From Ophiosphaerella korrae (taxonomy: Eukaryota > Ascomycota > Dothideomycetes > Pleosporales > Phaeosphaeriaceae), in contig JALNQF010000293.1 in the NCBI GenBank assembly GCA_028456385.1, positions 1-51,927 on the forward strand: a stretch of 51,927 nt of DNA, read 5' to 3'. The translations under genes were made by a program, and so were the position numbers. The notes below the pieces were generated by a model that was given only the letters and a program-made list of their open reading frames with translations, did not search any database and was not told the origin of the DNA. Below, piece by piece: positions 1 through 12,126 of this stretch; within the stretch, counting starts at the first letter, position 1, and each line of letters begins with the position of its first letter.

Positions 1-310
1 ACTATTAAAGTATAAAATAAGTAAAGTAATAACTTAAATTAAAAAATAACTTATAATTAAAATATATAATATAAGTAATTTATAGTTATAAGTAATAGAT
101 TATAAATAATTTAAAGATTTATACTATATATTATATATAAATATAAGTATATAGTTAATAATAATAAATATTATTAAAATAGTATTAGTAATTTAATTTT
201 TAACTAGAAGTAATAATATATAAAATTACTTTTTAAAAATTATTCTATTATTTATAGCTTATTATAAGATTACTATATATACTTTAGTTATTAACTTTAA
301 TATACTATAC
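1..310 (+). repeat. gypsy-A copy A-1: 5' LTR, cut by the window edge
   Basis: This matches the inner and right part of the gypsy-A LTRs at 6787-7186 and 32584-33079. The shared blocks include the motif ending in aataaagtataaaataag near the start, the AGTATTAGTAATTTAAT block near 181-200 and the ATTCTATTATTTATAGC block near 241-258. The left end lies outside the window. The right end is blurred: compared with A-3, roughly 80-100 bases around the LTR/gag junction (about 305-335) appear to be missing, so the boundary is approximate. RIP is close to saturation. Confidence 0.7.
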
Positions 311-1905
311 TTCTTTTTAGAAGTTATATATAGTTTAAGCTAATATAATAGTAAAAAGTAAAGTACTTCTAAGTAACTATAAGTTAGATATAACTAACTA
401 GAAAGTAGTTAAGTTAAACTTAAATAACTTAATTACTAATAAAACAAGTATATAATAATTAACTAATACTTTAATTAGATAGAATAAAAAACTATAAAAT
501 TATATTAAGTAAAATAAAGCTTAAATTAAAGCTATTATAAAAGGATAGAACTAAATAGAATAAATTACTTAGAAGATAAAACTTAGTATAACTAAAAAGC
601 TACTTAAAATACTAGTACTTAAAAAGTTTAATAAAATAAAAAAAAGATAAATTATTTTTTAACTTTAGTATAACTTTAGATAAAGATATAAGTACTATAC
701 TTTAATAATTTAAAAAAAAAAAAAAATAGTTTTAACTTTACTAAATAAAATATATAATATATACTTTAAGAATATAAAAATTTTAAAACTAAAGCTATTT
801 TTAAAAGTTATAAATACTTTATAAATAAATAAAAGTAGTATTTAAAGATATATATATTACTTAATAAGCTAAAAAAAAGTTAATAAAGTTTAAATAACTT
901 AAAAGTATTTTAGAGTATATATTATAGTTTAAATAACTTCTATAAAATATAAAATAAAATAAACTATTTTTAATATTAAAGTTTAAATAAAAACTAAAAT
1001 TAAATATCTAGTATAAACTAATTAGAATAAAAAAACTAAGTATACTAAAAGCTTTAAAAAAATAAAAAAATAAATAGATAATAATTTTTAAAAATAAAAA
1101 ACTAATAAATATAAAATATAGTTAAAAACTTATAATAGTAAAAACTTTATAATTTTTAATATAAATAAAGATAATAAAAAAAAAAAACTTTTAGTACTTT
1201 AATTATAATAAAATAAGTTACTATATAAAAAACTAAAATACTTTATAAAAGACTATAGAAGTAAAAACTTAAAAAAAGAAACTTAGTTAAAAATAACTAA
1301 AAAAAAAAAAAAAAGAATTAAAAGTATAAACTTAGCTTTAAAAAAAAGTTATAAAAAGTAAAAAATAGTAATATATAATACTTTATTAAACTTTTTACTA
1401 TAATAATAACTACTATATATACTTTTTAAGTAAATAAAAAGTAGTAGTAATAAAAAAAAAACTTAAGTATAGCTTAAAAAATATTATTTATAATAAACTA
1501 ACTAATAAAAAATTAAAAAAAAATACTTTAAACTTTATTAACTACTACTAAAGAACTAGTAAAAAATAAAAAGATTACTATAGTTTACTTTAAAAAACTA
1601 AAAAAAAATAAAAAGTAAGCTAATATAAAAAGTATAAATTAAATTTAGTTAAATATATATAACTATAATAGCTATAGTATAAAAAGTATAAAGAAACTTA
1701 TTATATAATAGTAATTTATATAAAAATACTTACTAGTTATAAGTATAAAAAAAGTATATAAAAATAAAAAAATATATAATCTTAAAGTAATAAAGTTTAT
1801 AATCTTCTAATTATAAATAAAGTAATATATAGTTAAAGTAAGAAAAATACTTATATAAAGAAAATAGTAATACTTTATAAAAAAATATAAGAAATTAAAA
1901 AAGCT
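311..1905 (+). pseudogene. Degenerate gag (and start of pol) of gypsy-A copy A-1
   Basis: This is colinear at base level with the gag region of the better preserved copy at 33080-34860. Aligned blocks include the leader with repeated GTAAAG motifs (350-400), the capsid-like stretch near 780-860 and the double zinc-knuckle area near 1190-1290, where Cys codons have become TAT or TAC. The ancestral protein was a retroviral-type Gag that packages element RNA in the cytoplasm. Every frame is now broken by TAA and TAG at former CAA, CAG and TGG codons. No ATG survives, as expected when TpG has been converted to TpA. Homology ends near 1905, where the sequence jumps into the region between RNase H and integrase. 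Confidence 0.75.
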
Positions 1906-2281
1906 ATATTATTAGTTAAAAATAAAAAAAGATATCTAGGTTAAAATAAATTTAAAATAGCTATAATACTTTAGAAAATAAGTAGTAAACTAAATAAATA
2001 TAGTAAAGAAAAAATAGTAAAAACTTTTAAAAAAATAAAGAAGCTAGAAATTTAAAATAAATTAGTAAAAGTTTATAATAGAATATATATTTTAAGTAGA
2101 ATTTAAAAAGAATTTATATAATAATTTTATAAACTACTAGTATATAAATATAAAAAAATAAAAAATACTAAATAAGCTTTTAAAAAACTACTATATACTA
2201 AAAGTAAAATAAATAGTAATAATAGTATTAAAAAACTATTTAAAATAATAATAAAATAAGTATAATAGATATATACTAATA
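1906..2281 (+). pseudogene. A-1 pol remnant: RNase H/integrase linker and integrase zinc domain
   Basis: This aligns with 37105-37480 of the intact-length copy A-6: the end of RNase H, the linker and the HHCC zinc-binding domain at the integrase N-terminus. The matching block is near 2070-2210, with the TATATATTTTAAG and AATTTATATAATAATTTTATAAA motifs. Protease, reverse transcriptase and most of RNase H, about 2.3 kb in A-6, are absent. A-1 is therefore an internally deleted copy. It stops in the integrase N-terminal part at about 2281, where a truncated LTR of the opposite orientation begins. That abutment has no LTR end on either side and so is a rearrangement junction, not a clean insertion. 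Confidence 0.7.
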
Positions 2282-2429
2282 TATTAATCTATAATTATTT
2301 TTTATCTATATATTTTAATTATAAGTTATTTTTTAATATAGCTTATTACTTTACTTATTTTATATTTTATTAGTACTTAAGTTTAAACTAATTAGTTTTA
2401 TTATATCTTCTTTTTTTATATTTATAATA
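2282..2429 (-). repeat. gypsy-A copy A-2: truncated 3' LTR
   Basis: This is the reverse complement of the first ~150 bases of a gypsy-A LTR. It ends at 2429 in the complement of the LTR start (TGTTATAGG-like, RIPped to TATTATAAA). It aligns with the right part of the LTR at 13118-13547. About 280 bases of the LTR are missing on the left, where it meets A-1. Confidence 0.75.
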
Positions 2430-4362
2430 TAATTTTTTTTAAAAAAGTTTTTATTTTTTTATTTAAAAGTAAAAGATATTAATTTTATTTCTTTATTAAT
2501 ATAATATTTTTTATAACTTATTTAGTATTTTTATAGTAAAGTATAATTTAAAGATACTTATATATATATCTATACTTATTTATAAAAAAGAAAGCTATTA
2601 ACTATAATTAAAAAATTTTTTATTATAAATTATAAAAACTAAAAAAAAGTATTAAAAGCTATAAAAAGCTTTTTATTATAAACTAAAAGAATATTAAGCT
2701 TAACTTCTAAAAAATTAGATATAGCTATCTAATAATTAGGTATATATAGCTTATATTTAGAAAATAAAAGCTTTAAATAATAAGTAGTCTATTAAATAGT
2801 ATACTTTTTTAAAATCTAAGCTAAACTTTAAAGATATAGTAAGAGCTACTCTAGCTCTTATTATATTAGGTATATCTAATACTTTTTAGCTTATTATTAA
2901 TAATATAAGCTTTTTTAGTTTACTAATAAAAAGTCTAGAAAATTTTAACTTAAAAAGTTTTTTAATTTCTTAGAGTAGTTAAAGTTATTTTCTAGTTTCT
3001 ATATATCTTCTAATAGTTACTCTATTTTATTAATATTTATTTATTTTACTAAGTAGTAGTAGCTTTTATTATAGATATAATATTACTAAATTTTATTTAC
3101 TTTTTATTTTTTTTATTCTTTATATATATATACTTTATATATAAGTACTTTTATATTTTATAGTACTATTTTAAGTAGTACTATATAGAATATTTAGTAT
3201 ATTCTTATTTTACTTAGTAGTTTTAATCTAAATATAACTAGTATAACTTATTTATAATTTTATATAGTTATATTTTTATATAATCTAGTTTTAAGCTAGA
3301 TTATTTACTTTTAATAATTTTTTAAACTAACTATACTTTTTCTTTCTTTTTAAATTAAAGTTTCTTTTTATATTTTTTTTATAATATTTTATTATATAAT
3401 TATATAAAAACTTAGTATTTTATCTTAGTTAATTATATATTTCTTTTATTTTATTAATAAAATTTTCTATCTTTAAAATTTAAAACTTAGTATTTTTTAA
3501 AGTCTAGTATATTTTAAAGTTAAATCTATAGTTTATAAAAAAAAGTAATACTTTTATTACTATATTCTTTATACTATTATATACTAGTTATACTATAAGT
3601 AGTAGTATTACCTAAATATTTTAGATATAGTTAAGATAGTATTTTAAGTACTATTTTACTATTTAATTTATTTATTCTAACTATTAATCTTTTTATAAAT
3701 AGTATACTATTAGTATTTTCTAAAGTTTTAATATATATCTTATATTTTTATTTATAATAATTTTATCTAAAATATAATTCTAGCTAACTATAGTCTTTAG
3801 AACTTAATATATAGTAACTCTTATCTTACTTTTTTTTAATATAGTTTAAAGTATAAGTACTTTATAAAATTATTTACTATTATTAAGATTTTATTATACT
3901 TAACTTTTAATATTAAGTTTTTTAACTAAAGTAGCTTTATTATAAAGTTTATTATAATAACTTTTTAAAAATATTTTAGTACTTTAACTAGTTATTATAT
4001 TCTATATAGTATATACTTACTATACTTAGTTTTATAGTACTTTTATTACTAGTTATTTTACTTTTAGTATATAGTAATATTTTAAATACTAATATAGTAT
4101 TTTTTTAATTTTTTAGTATTTATATACTAGTAGTTTATTAAATAATTATATAACCTCTTTTTATATTCTACTTAGAATATATAATTTTTAATAAGCTTTT
4201 ACTAGTTTATTTTAGTTTTATAGCTATTTTATTTTTTTAAAAGCTTTTACTATTTTTTTTTAATTTTATTTATTTAACTTAGTACTTATTTTTTTAAGTA
4301 TTATAGCTATTTTAGGTTTATTTAAAACTAAATATATATATTTATATTTTACTAAAACTATA
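2430..4362 (-). pseudogene. A-2 3' region: 3' UTR, chromodomain, integrase, start of RNase H
   Basis: This follows the same order as 13548-15660 (A-4) and, inverted, 37100-39223 (A-6). Going right it holds the polypurine-tract complement next to the LTR, about 0.7 kb of 3' untranslated sequence, a chromodomain-like C-terminus, the integrase core (roughly 3300-4200) and the integrase/RNase H linker. The block near 4290-4350 matches 15590-15650 in A-4. The ancestral integrase inserted element cDNA, and the chromodomain would have steered it to heterochromatin. It is saturated with RIP stops. The homology is interrupted exactly at a TA dinucleotide (4361-4362) by the Fot1-like element and resumes at 6188. 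Confidence 0.75.
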
Positions 4363-4427
4363 ACGTATTCTATTACTAAAACTAATAAATTACTAGAACT
4401 AATAACTTTCTTTAGTATTATAAATAC
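4363..4427 (+). repeat. Left 65-bp terminal inverted repeat of the Fot1-like element
   Basis: It begins ACGTATTCTATTACTAAAAC and pairs with 6121-6185. Comparing the two arms by eye I count 7 mismatches in 65 positions, all C/T or G/A, and no indel, which is the RIP pattern. Confidence 0.92.
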
Positions 4428-4559
4428 TACCTTTTTAGAAGTTAATAATTAACTTTACTTAGTACTTTTTACTACTATAATACTACTATCTAATTTAGAA
4501 GTCTTTTCTTTACTTTCTTAGTATATTTATATATTATACTCTATTTTCTTATAGTTTTT

Positions 4560-6060
4560 ATAGTACTATTAACTTAGCTAAGCTTATTTTTAATTACTTT
4601 TACTATAAGCTTTTTTCTTTTTTTATATACTTTTTAACTCTTTTATAACTACTTATATTACTTTTATTTTATACTTTATTATATAACTATACTAAATTTA
4701 CTTTCTTTTATATAATATTTACTAAGTAAGCTTATCTACTTACTTTTTAAGCTTTTTAATATAGGTATCTTAGAGTATATTATAGTATAGTAGTAGTTTA
4801 GTACCTTTAATAAGTAAAAAGAAGCTAGTATATATAGTTTTAAAAGATTATATAAAGGATTTCTTTATAAGCTTTAACTAAAACCTAAATTTAACTATAT
4901 TACTTAGAGTCTTTAACTACTATAGTATCTCTAGTAGTAAAAGTTTTAGTAAAGTATAAATATATATATTAAAGTAATCTAGTACTTACTATATATCTAA
5001 GAAAATAAGTCCTAAAGCTTTAAAAGCCTCTTTATAGTTTTTTTCTATAAATATATTTATAAATATATTTTTAAAAGTAAAAAAAAAGCCTTTTTTATAA
5101 ATATAAAATATATATTTTTATACTAAGTCTTATATATAATTAGTATACTTATACTTTAAAAGTAAGAAGTATACTATATTAAGTAGCTAGAAAATATATA
5201 ATAAATAAGAGAGTATATAAAAAGTAAAGATTTTATTTTTAAAGTAATAATCTTTAAAATCTTAGTTAAAGTAGCTAGTATATTTTTACTTAGTACGTCT
5301 TTATATATATATTAAAGTACTTTAACTACTTTAAGCTAAGTAGATTTATTATTTAGCTATTCTTAGAGACTAAGAGCTTTTAGTTTAGTAGTATACTTAT
5401 TTTCTTATACTAAGTAAAGATATAGATATACTCTTTATAGATAATAAATAGTAAGATAGTATACTTTACTATATAAATACTTTAGATTACTATAGCTTAC
5501 TTATAATTACTACTTTAAGTAAGTATAAGTTATTAATATTTCTTTAAGCTTATAATAACTTTTATTAACCTAATTACTTTTATCTAAAACTTAGTCTTAT
5601 TAAAGTTATAGACGTCTTTATTTACTACTTTATACTAAGCTTTAGTATCTTCTATAAGCTTAAACTTTAAGCTAATAACTTTAGAGATTTTTTATAGTAT
5701 TCTCTAGTAATCTTTTACTTAGTTAAATACTATCTTTAGTTTATCTAAGTACTTTATAAAATATATAGGCTAGTACTTACTTATAAGTATTTTATCTTAT
5801 ACTACTAGTAGTTTATTAGCTATATTAGCTAACTTATAAAGTAAAGAAGTAAATCTTTATTAGTTAAAGTTAAAGATATAGTTAATAATTATCTACTCTT
5901 TATTAGAAGTACGTTTCTAGTAGTTAATAGTTATAATTACTTATAGTATAATTCTTTTAAGTTAGTTAAAAAAGTAATAATAATTAATATTAAATACTTT
6001 AGTAGTACGTCGCTAGCTTTAGAATTAGCTTAGAGATAAAGCTTTAAAAGTAAGCTCTAC
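4560..6060 (-). pseudogene. Degenerate pogo/Fot1-type transposase (DDE superfamily)
   Basis: Reading the minus strand and allowing RIP changes, two family landmarks appear in the right order. At about 5578-5612 the frame reads NFNKTKF, the RIPped form of the conserved (N)FDE-T/K-GF block around a catalytic Asp. At about 5170-5213 there is a degraded LPPH-SH-LQPLDVG-F--LK block, typical of the C-terminal part of the DDE_1 domain. The spacing of about 130 residues fits. The upstream part (about 5700-6060) would hold the CENP-B-like helix-turn-helix DNA-binding region, which I cannot confirm residue by residue. Many stops and the lack of an ATG make it dead. Ends are approximate. Confidence 0.8.
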
Positions 6061-6120
6061 TCTACCTTTATATATAAGCGTATTTTTTTATTATTATTAT
6101 AATAAAGTAGTATAGAAGTA

Positions 6121-6185
6121 GTATTTATAGTATTAAGAAAAGTTATTAGTTTTAGTAATTTATTAGTTTTAGTAATAGAATATAT
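6121..6185 (-). repeat. Right 65-bp terminal inverted repeat of the Fot1-like element
   Basis: Read on the minus strand it begins ATATATTCTATTACTAAAAC. The ACG of the left arm has become ATA. It is directly followed by the TA target duplication and then by A-2 sequence. Confidence 0.92.
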
Positions 6186-6187
6186 TA

Positions 6188-6786
6188 CTAGATATATTTA
6201 CTTTTTTTTATAAGTTTAGACTTTTACTTAAAGTATAAACTAACTAGTTATTCCTTTTATTTATCTAGAGAACTTTAAAGTTAAATATTATAAAGTATTT
6301 TTACTATTTAATATAGTATTATAATAAGTTTTTATTTTTTATAAATATATAAAATTTTTATAGTTAGTATAAACTTTTATTTTATATTTTACTTTTTATA
6401 AATATATTTTATAGATTACTAGTATTTCTTTATTATATATTAAGTAGTTAAGCTCTACTATATATATTTTCTTAGAAAAGTATTTAACTAAGTATTTTTA
6501 CTTAATAGCTTAGTTTTCTTATATTAGTATTATTTAATAAACTAAGTTATATATATTTATTTTTACTATAGCTAGTAAATCTAGGTTATATATTCTAATA
6601 ACTAAGTTTTTTATAAATATTTATTTAATCTTATTAAATACTTTATTCTATTCTTAAGTCTATTTAAATAGTATATCTTTTTTTATAAGTTTAGTTAATA
6701 GTATTAAATACTTAAACTATTTTACTATTAAGTTTTTATAAAAGTTTACTAACTTATAAAACTACTATACTAATTATAAGTTTTTT
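6188..6786 (-). pseudogene. A-2 continued: RNase H and C-terminal reverse transcriptase relic
   Basis: Homology to A-4 (15662-16265) resumes right after the TA duplication. It covers the RNase H domain and the connection to reverse transcriptase, for example the TAGTTAAGCTCTACTA block near 6448 against 15935. The ancestral enzyme removed the RNA strand during reverse transcription. The copy is interrupted at 6786 by the 5' LTR of A-3. The remaining reverse transcriptase, protease and gag of A-2 are not recognisable elsewhere in the window with certainty. Confidence 0.75.
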
Positions 6787-7186
6787 TATTATAAATATAA
6801 TAAGAGAAATTAAAATAGAACTAATTAGTTTTAACTTAATTACTAATAAGGTATAAGACAAGTAGAGTAATTACTTAGATTAGAAAATAAACTATAACTA
6901 GGATACGTAATATAATCTATAATCTATTATTACTAAGACTAGATATAAGTAATATATTAATAGATTAGTATAAGTATATAGTTAGTAGTAAATATATATT
7001 AGTAAGATAGTATTAGTAATCTAATTTCTAACTAAAAGTAATAATACTTTAATATTATTTATTAGAAATTATTCTATTATTTAAGCCTATTATCTAATTA
7101 ACTTATATACTTTTATTATTATCTTTTAATTTACTAACTTTATATAAATAGTTACTTATAAAGAATAAGATAAGTAACTTATTATA
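6787..7186 (+). repeat. gypsy-A copy A-3: 5' LTR (400 bp)
   Basis: It starts TATTATAAATATAATAAGAG, the RIPped form of TGTTATAG-TGTAACAAGAG seen at 32584. It ends ..CTTATTATA, the RIPped form of ..CTATTACA. The next base begins a leader colinear with 33080 onward. The 5' flank is a T-run (6781-6786), so a target duplication cannot be judged, and the 3' end of A-3 is missing. The central part holds AATCTAT/ATAGATT-type repeats unlike those in A-6. Confidence 0.85.
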
Positions 7187-8560
7187 CTTTAATAATTTAG
7201 TTATTAAGAGAAGTAAAGTATAAGTAGTATATAGTTAAAGCTAATATAATAGTAGAAAGTATAACTAAAAAAAGAAGTAAAGTACTTTTAAGTAGTTATA
7301 AGTTAGATAGAACTAACTAAGTAGTAGTTAAGATATACTTAAATAACCTAATTACTTAAAAAAAAGATATTAAATTTAGAATTAAAGCTCTAGAAATATA
7401 GAATATAGAACTATAAAAGTATATTAAATAGAATAAAGTTTAAATTAAAGCTTTTATAGTAAGATAAAATTAAATAGAATAAATTACTTTAAGACTAGAA
7501 ATAAGTATAATAAAGAAATTACCTAAGATACTAGAACTTAAAAAGTTTAATAAAATAAAAAAGAAACTAAAACTTTTTTTAACTTTAGTATAGTTATAAA
7601 TAGATATATAAGTACTATACTTTAATATAAAAGAAAAAAAGGTTATATATATTAGAATATACCTAAAAAGAAAAGCTATAAACTAGTTTAAACTTTACTA
7701 GATAGACTATAGTCTATAAGCTCTAGGAATAAAAAAAGATAAAATAATAGCTATCTTTAGAAGTTATAAATATATTATATAAAAGATAAGAGTAGTATTT
7801 AGAAATATAGATATTACCTAATAAGTAAAAGAAAAGCTTAAAAAACTTAAGTAATAGAGAAGTATTTTAGAGTATATATTAGAATTTAAATAATTATTAT
7901 TAAATATAGAATAGAATAAACTATCTTTTATATTAAAATTTAAATAAAAACTAAAAGTAAATATCTTATATAAACTAATCTAAATAGAGAAACTAAGTAT
8001 ATTAGTAGTTTTAAAAAAATAAGTAATATAAGTAAATAATAACTTTTTAAAATAAATAAGTATAGTAAGTACTATAGAAACTATAATAGTAAAGGCCTTA
8101 TAATACTAGACGCTAATAAAGATAGTAAGAAAAAGAAGAATAAAAACTTTATATACTTTAACTATAGTAAGAAAAGCTACTATATAAAAGACTTTTAGTT
8201 TAAAAAAAAAATATAGTATATTATAAATATAAAAAGTTAAAATACTTTATAAAGGACTATAGAAGTAAAGATCTTAAAAAAGAAAAAGAAGCTTAGTTAA
8301 AGATAACTAAAGATAAAAAAAAAGTACTTAAAGTATAAATATAACTTTAAAAAAAGTAGTAGTAAGTAAAGAATTATAATATATAATACTTTACTAAACC
8401 TTTTATTATAAAAAAAACTACTATATATACTTTTTTAGTAAATAGAGAGTAAAATAGTTTTTATAAAAGAATAGTATAGTAGTAATAAAGAAAAAAAGAA
8501 CTTAAGTATAGCTTAAAGAAATAATATATATATTAGACTTACTAAGAGTAGATTTAAAAA
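7187..8560 (+). pseudogene. A-3 degenerate gag
   Basis: This is colinear with 33080-34450 of A-6: the leader (TTTAGTTATTAAGAGAAG block), a helical capsid-type region, then two closely spaced zinc knuckles near 8150-8235. There, Cys codons mostly read TAT, and the motif spacing with lysine-rich connectors is still visible. The ancestral product was the structural Gag that forms the virus-like particle. Stops occur about every 10-20 codons at former Gln and Trp positions. It is less eroded than A-1, with occasional surviving GG, CC and CG dinucleotides. Confidence 0.75.
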
Positions 8561-11500
8561 AGAAAAAATCTTAGACTTTATTAATCTATACTAATAAACT
8601 AGTAGAAGATAAAAAGACTACTATAGTTACTTCTAAAAGACTATAAGAAGATAAGAAGTAAGTTAATATAAGAGGTATAAAGTATACCTAGTTAGATATA
8701 TATAGTTATAATAGCTATACTATAATAAATATAATAGAATAAAATAAATATTAGTAGTTTATTTAAAAATACTTATTAGTTATAAGTATAGAAGAAGTAT
8801 ATAAAGCCTAGAAAAAAGTTATCTAAAGAATATATTCTAAGAAAACCTTAGTATAAGTATATATAAAATAAATACTAAAAATATAAAGACTATAAGTATA
8901 AAGTAAAATAGTAGCTTTAACTAAATAGACTATTTATAAAATAGCCTAAGTAAAAATAACTAGAAAGTATAATAAGCTTATATATTATAAAAGTAAGAAC
9001 ATACTAAGTAAAAAGAGTATAAATAATAATTAATTATAGAGCTATAAAGAACTTTATATTAAAGAAGTTTATAAAAAAGTAAAGAATAAAGTATACTATA
9101 AAGAAATACTCTTAATAAATTAGTATATTTAAAGAAAAACTATTTTAGAAACCTATTAAATTTAAAATAGTACTCTTTATATTAAGATTTAAAATTAAAG
9201 ATTAAAAATATAGTTATAGATATAATAATAATTAATAATAAAAAAGATATAATTTAGGAATACTATAGTTATAAAAAACTAACCTAAAAATTAATTAAAG
9301 AATAGAGAGAATTAGCTACTCTAAAAAAGATATATTAAAAGCTAATATAAATACCTATAAAAAAGAATTTCTAGAAGAATATAAGAAATAGAAAAAATAG
9401 CTTATAGAGCCTAATAATTACCTTCTAGAATATAAGCTATAGGACTTAGTAATAGATTTAGAAGAAAGAAAAAATATAGAATAGAGCCTAGTTTATTAGA
9501 AACCTAAAAATAAATCTAAGTTTAAATAAACGTTTATTAAAAATATAATAAAGAAAGGATAGATATAAAATATATTATCCTTAGTAGTATATAGACTTAT
9601 ATTTATAGATAAAAAAAGAATAAAAAAAATTACTTTATATAAACCTTAAAAAAATAAACGTAATTATAAATAAAAATTAATATCCTTTACTATATATAGA
9701 TAAAATATAAGATAGATTATAAAAGGCTTAAATATTTATAAAACTAGATATTTAGAATACTTACTATTAAATTAGAATTAAAAAAGAAAATAAATAGAAG
9801 ATAGTATTCTAAATATAACATAAACTATTTAAATATATAGTTATACTTTTTAGATTAATAAATATACAAGTAGTATTTTAAGAAAGAATTAATATAGTCT
9901 TAAGAAAATACCTAAGTATATTTATATTTATATACCTAGATAATATCCTTATATTCTTAGAAATAGAAGAAGAACACGTATAATATATATATAAAGTACT
10001 AGAAAAACTAGTAGAGAATAAATTATTCTTTAAAATAAAGAAATATAAGTTTAATATAAAAGAAACTAATTTCCTAAGATTTATTATAGAACTAGTAAAA
10101 ATAATAATTAATCTAAAATATATTAAAATAATCTAGGAATAGCTAATTTAAAAAAACCTAAAAGAAGTATAATAGTTTTATAAGTTAGTAAACTTCTATA
10201 GAAAATTAATAGTAATATAGTTAAAACTAACTAAACCTTTAATAAAACTTATAAAAAACAATATACTATTTAAATAGACTTAGGAATTTAATTAAGTATT
10301 TAACTAGATTAAATAGAAATTTATAGAAAACCTAGTTATTAGAATATATAACCTAGACTTACTAGTAATAGTAAAGATAGATATATTAAATATAGTCTAT
10401 AGAATAGTACTAAAATAAGAAGATTAAGTTATAAAGTAAAAATACCTAATTAAATACTTTTATAAAAAAAATAAAACTAGTAGAACTTAACTACTTAATT
10501 TATAATAAGGAAATACTAGTAATTTATAAAGTTTTTAAGTAATAGAAAGTATACTTTTAAAAAGTAAAGTATTAAATAAAAGTCTATATAGACTATAAGA
10601 ATCTTATAAGATTTATAATAAATAAAAACTTATTATAATACTATATAAGATAGTAAGAATATTTATTAATATTTAACTTTAAAATTATATATACTATAGG
10701 TAAAGATAATTAATTTATAGATACTTTAAGTTAAAGACTAGAATTATAAATATAAGTAAATACTAATAGTATAGTTCTAGTAAAGAATAAAAATAGATAT
10801 TTAGTTTTAAATATACTTAGAATAGCTATAATATAAAAGAGAAAGAGTAATAAGCTAAATAAATAAATCTAAGAAGAAATATAAAAAGCTTTTAAAGAAA
10901 TAAAAAAACTTAAAATCTAAGAAGATTTTATAAAAGCTTATAGAAGAATATATATTCTAAATAAAATATAAAGAGAATTTATATAATAATTTAATAAATT
11001 ACTAGTATATAGATACTAAAGTATTAATAAAATACTAGATAGGCTTCTAAAGAACTACTATATTCTAAAAGTAAGATAACTAGTAATAGAAGTACTATAA
11101 GATTATATAGAATATTATAAGAATAAGTATAATAGGAATATACTATATAAAATACTATTACTAGTTAAAGTACTAAAATAACTCTAGAACGTTATTATAA
11201 TAGACTTTATTATAAAGCTACTAAAGTTAAAGAACTTAATATTAGAAGTTAAATATAATAGAATCTTAATAATAGTAGATAAGCTTATAAAGTACTTATA
11301 CTTTAAACTATATAAAAAGAAATATAAAATAGAAGTTACTATATACTAGGTTTTAGAGATAATAGTTAGCTAGTAAAGTATTTTAGATAAGATTTTTATA
11401 AATAAAGATATAAGATTTATATTAAAACTATAGGGAATAATTATAGTATTATTAGGAATCTAATATTAAATATTAATAGCGTACTACCTATAAATAGATA

Positions 11501-12121
11501 AGTAGTTAGAATATATAAATAAAATAGTAGAGTAATATTTAAGATACTACTTTAACTATAACTAGAATAACTAAGTATAACTACTACTTATAGTATAGAT
11601 AGTATATAATAGCGTAAAGAATATAGTAATTAAAATATTACTTTTTTTTATAAACTATAGATTTAATCCTAATAGATAATAAATACTAAGATTTAAAATA
11701 ACTTAATCTCTAAGAATAGAAAACTTTACTAATAGACTAAAAGAAATATATAATTAATTATAATAGGATGTAGAATTCTTATAAGACTAAATAGTAAAAT
11801 CCTATAATAAGAAATACTAAGAGAGGCCTTAATTTAAAGAGTAAGAAAAAGTATAGTTAGTATAAAGAAATATTAAAAGTAAATAATTAAGTTTAAAACT
11901 AGACTATATTAAGATAGAACTATCTAAAGTAGAGAAAAGAGTTATACTAGTTATATTTAAATTAAGACTATTAGATAAGATAAAGATACCTAATATTCTA
12001 TATAGTACTACTAGAAAAAGTACTATAAAAAGTAGAACTACTAGTATATAAAGTAGATATATATAAAGAATAAAAAGATTAAAATATTAAAAAGATCTTA
12101 TAATACTAATTATATAATAAG
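8561..12121 (+). pseudogene. A-3 degenerate pol: protease, RT, RNase H, integrase, start of chromodomain
   Basis: Domain order follows A-6: protease area about 8990-9300, reverse transcriptase about 9590-10200, RNase H about 10350-10750, integrase about 10930-11820 and the start of the chromodomain to 12121. The catalytic box reads Y-L-D-N at 9933-9944, so the second catalytic Asp (GAT) has become Asn (AAT) by a G-to-A change. In A-6 the same place still reads YLDD. The ancestral polyprotein copied element RNA into cDNA and inserted it. The copy is not internally deleted but is riddled with TAA and TAG. It breaks at 12121-12126, where a solo LTR is inserted. Confidence 0.8.
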
Positions 12122-12126
12122 AGAAA

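Larger units (their letters stand above)
4363..6185 (-). mobile_element. Complete but RIP-killed Fot1/pogo-like DNA transposon
   Basis: The element is 1823 bp long, close to the roughly 1.9 kb usual for Fot1/Pot2-type Tc1-mariner elements of fungi. It has 65-bp terminal inverted repeats with no indel between them. A TA duplication flanks it at 4361-4362 and 6186-6187. The insertion can be verified inside the window: in copy A-4 the uninterrupted host sequence reads AACTATACTAG (near 15650), while here AACTATA is followed by the element and then TACTAG. It carries one transposase relic on the minus strand. Cut-and-paste insertion into the RNase H region of A-2 came before RIP saturation of both. 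Confidence 0.92.

Noticed and set aside
1..6786. Extreme AT content as mitochondrial DNA
   Set aside because: There are no tRNAs, rRNAs or respiratory genes. The region aligns with LTR retrotransposon copies farther right and shows CpA-specific depletion.
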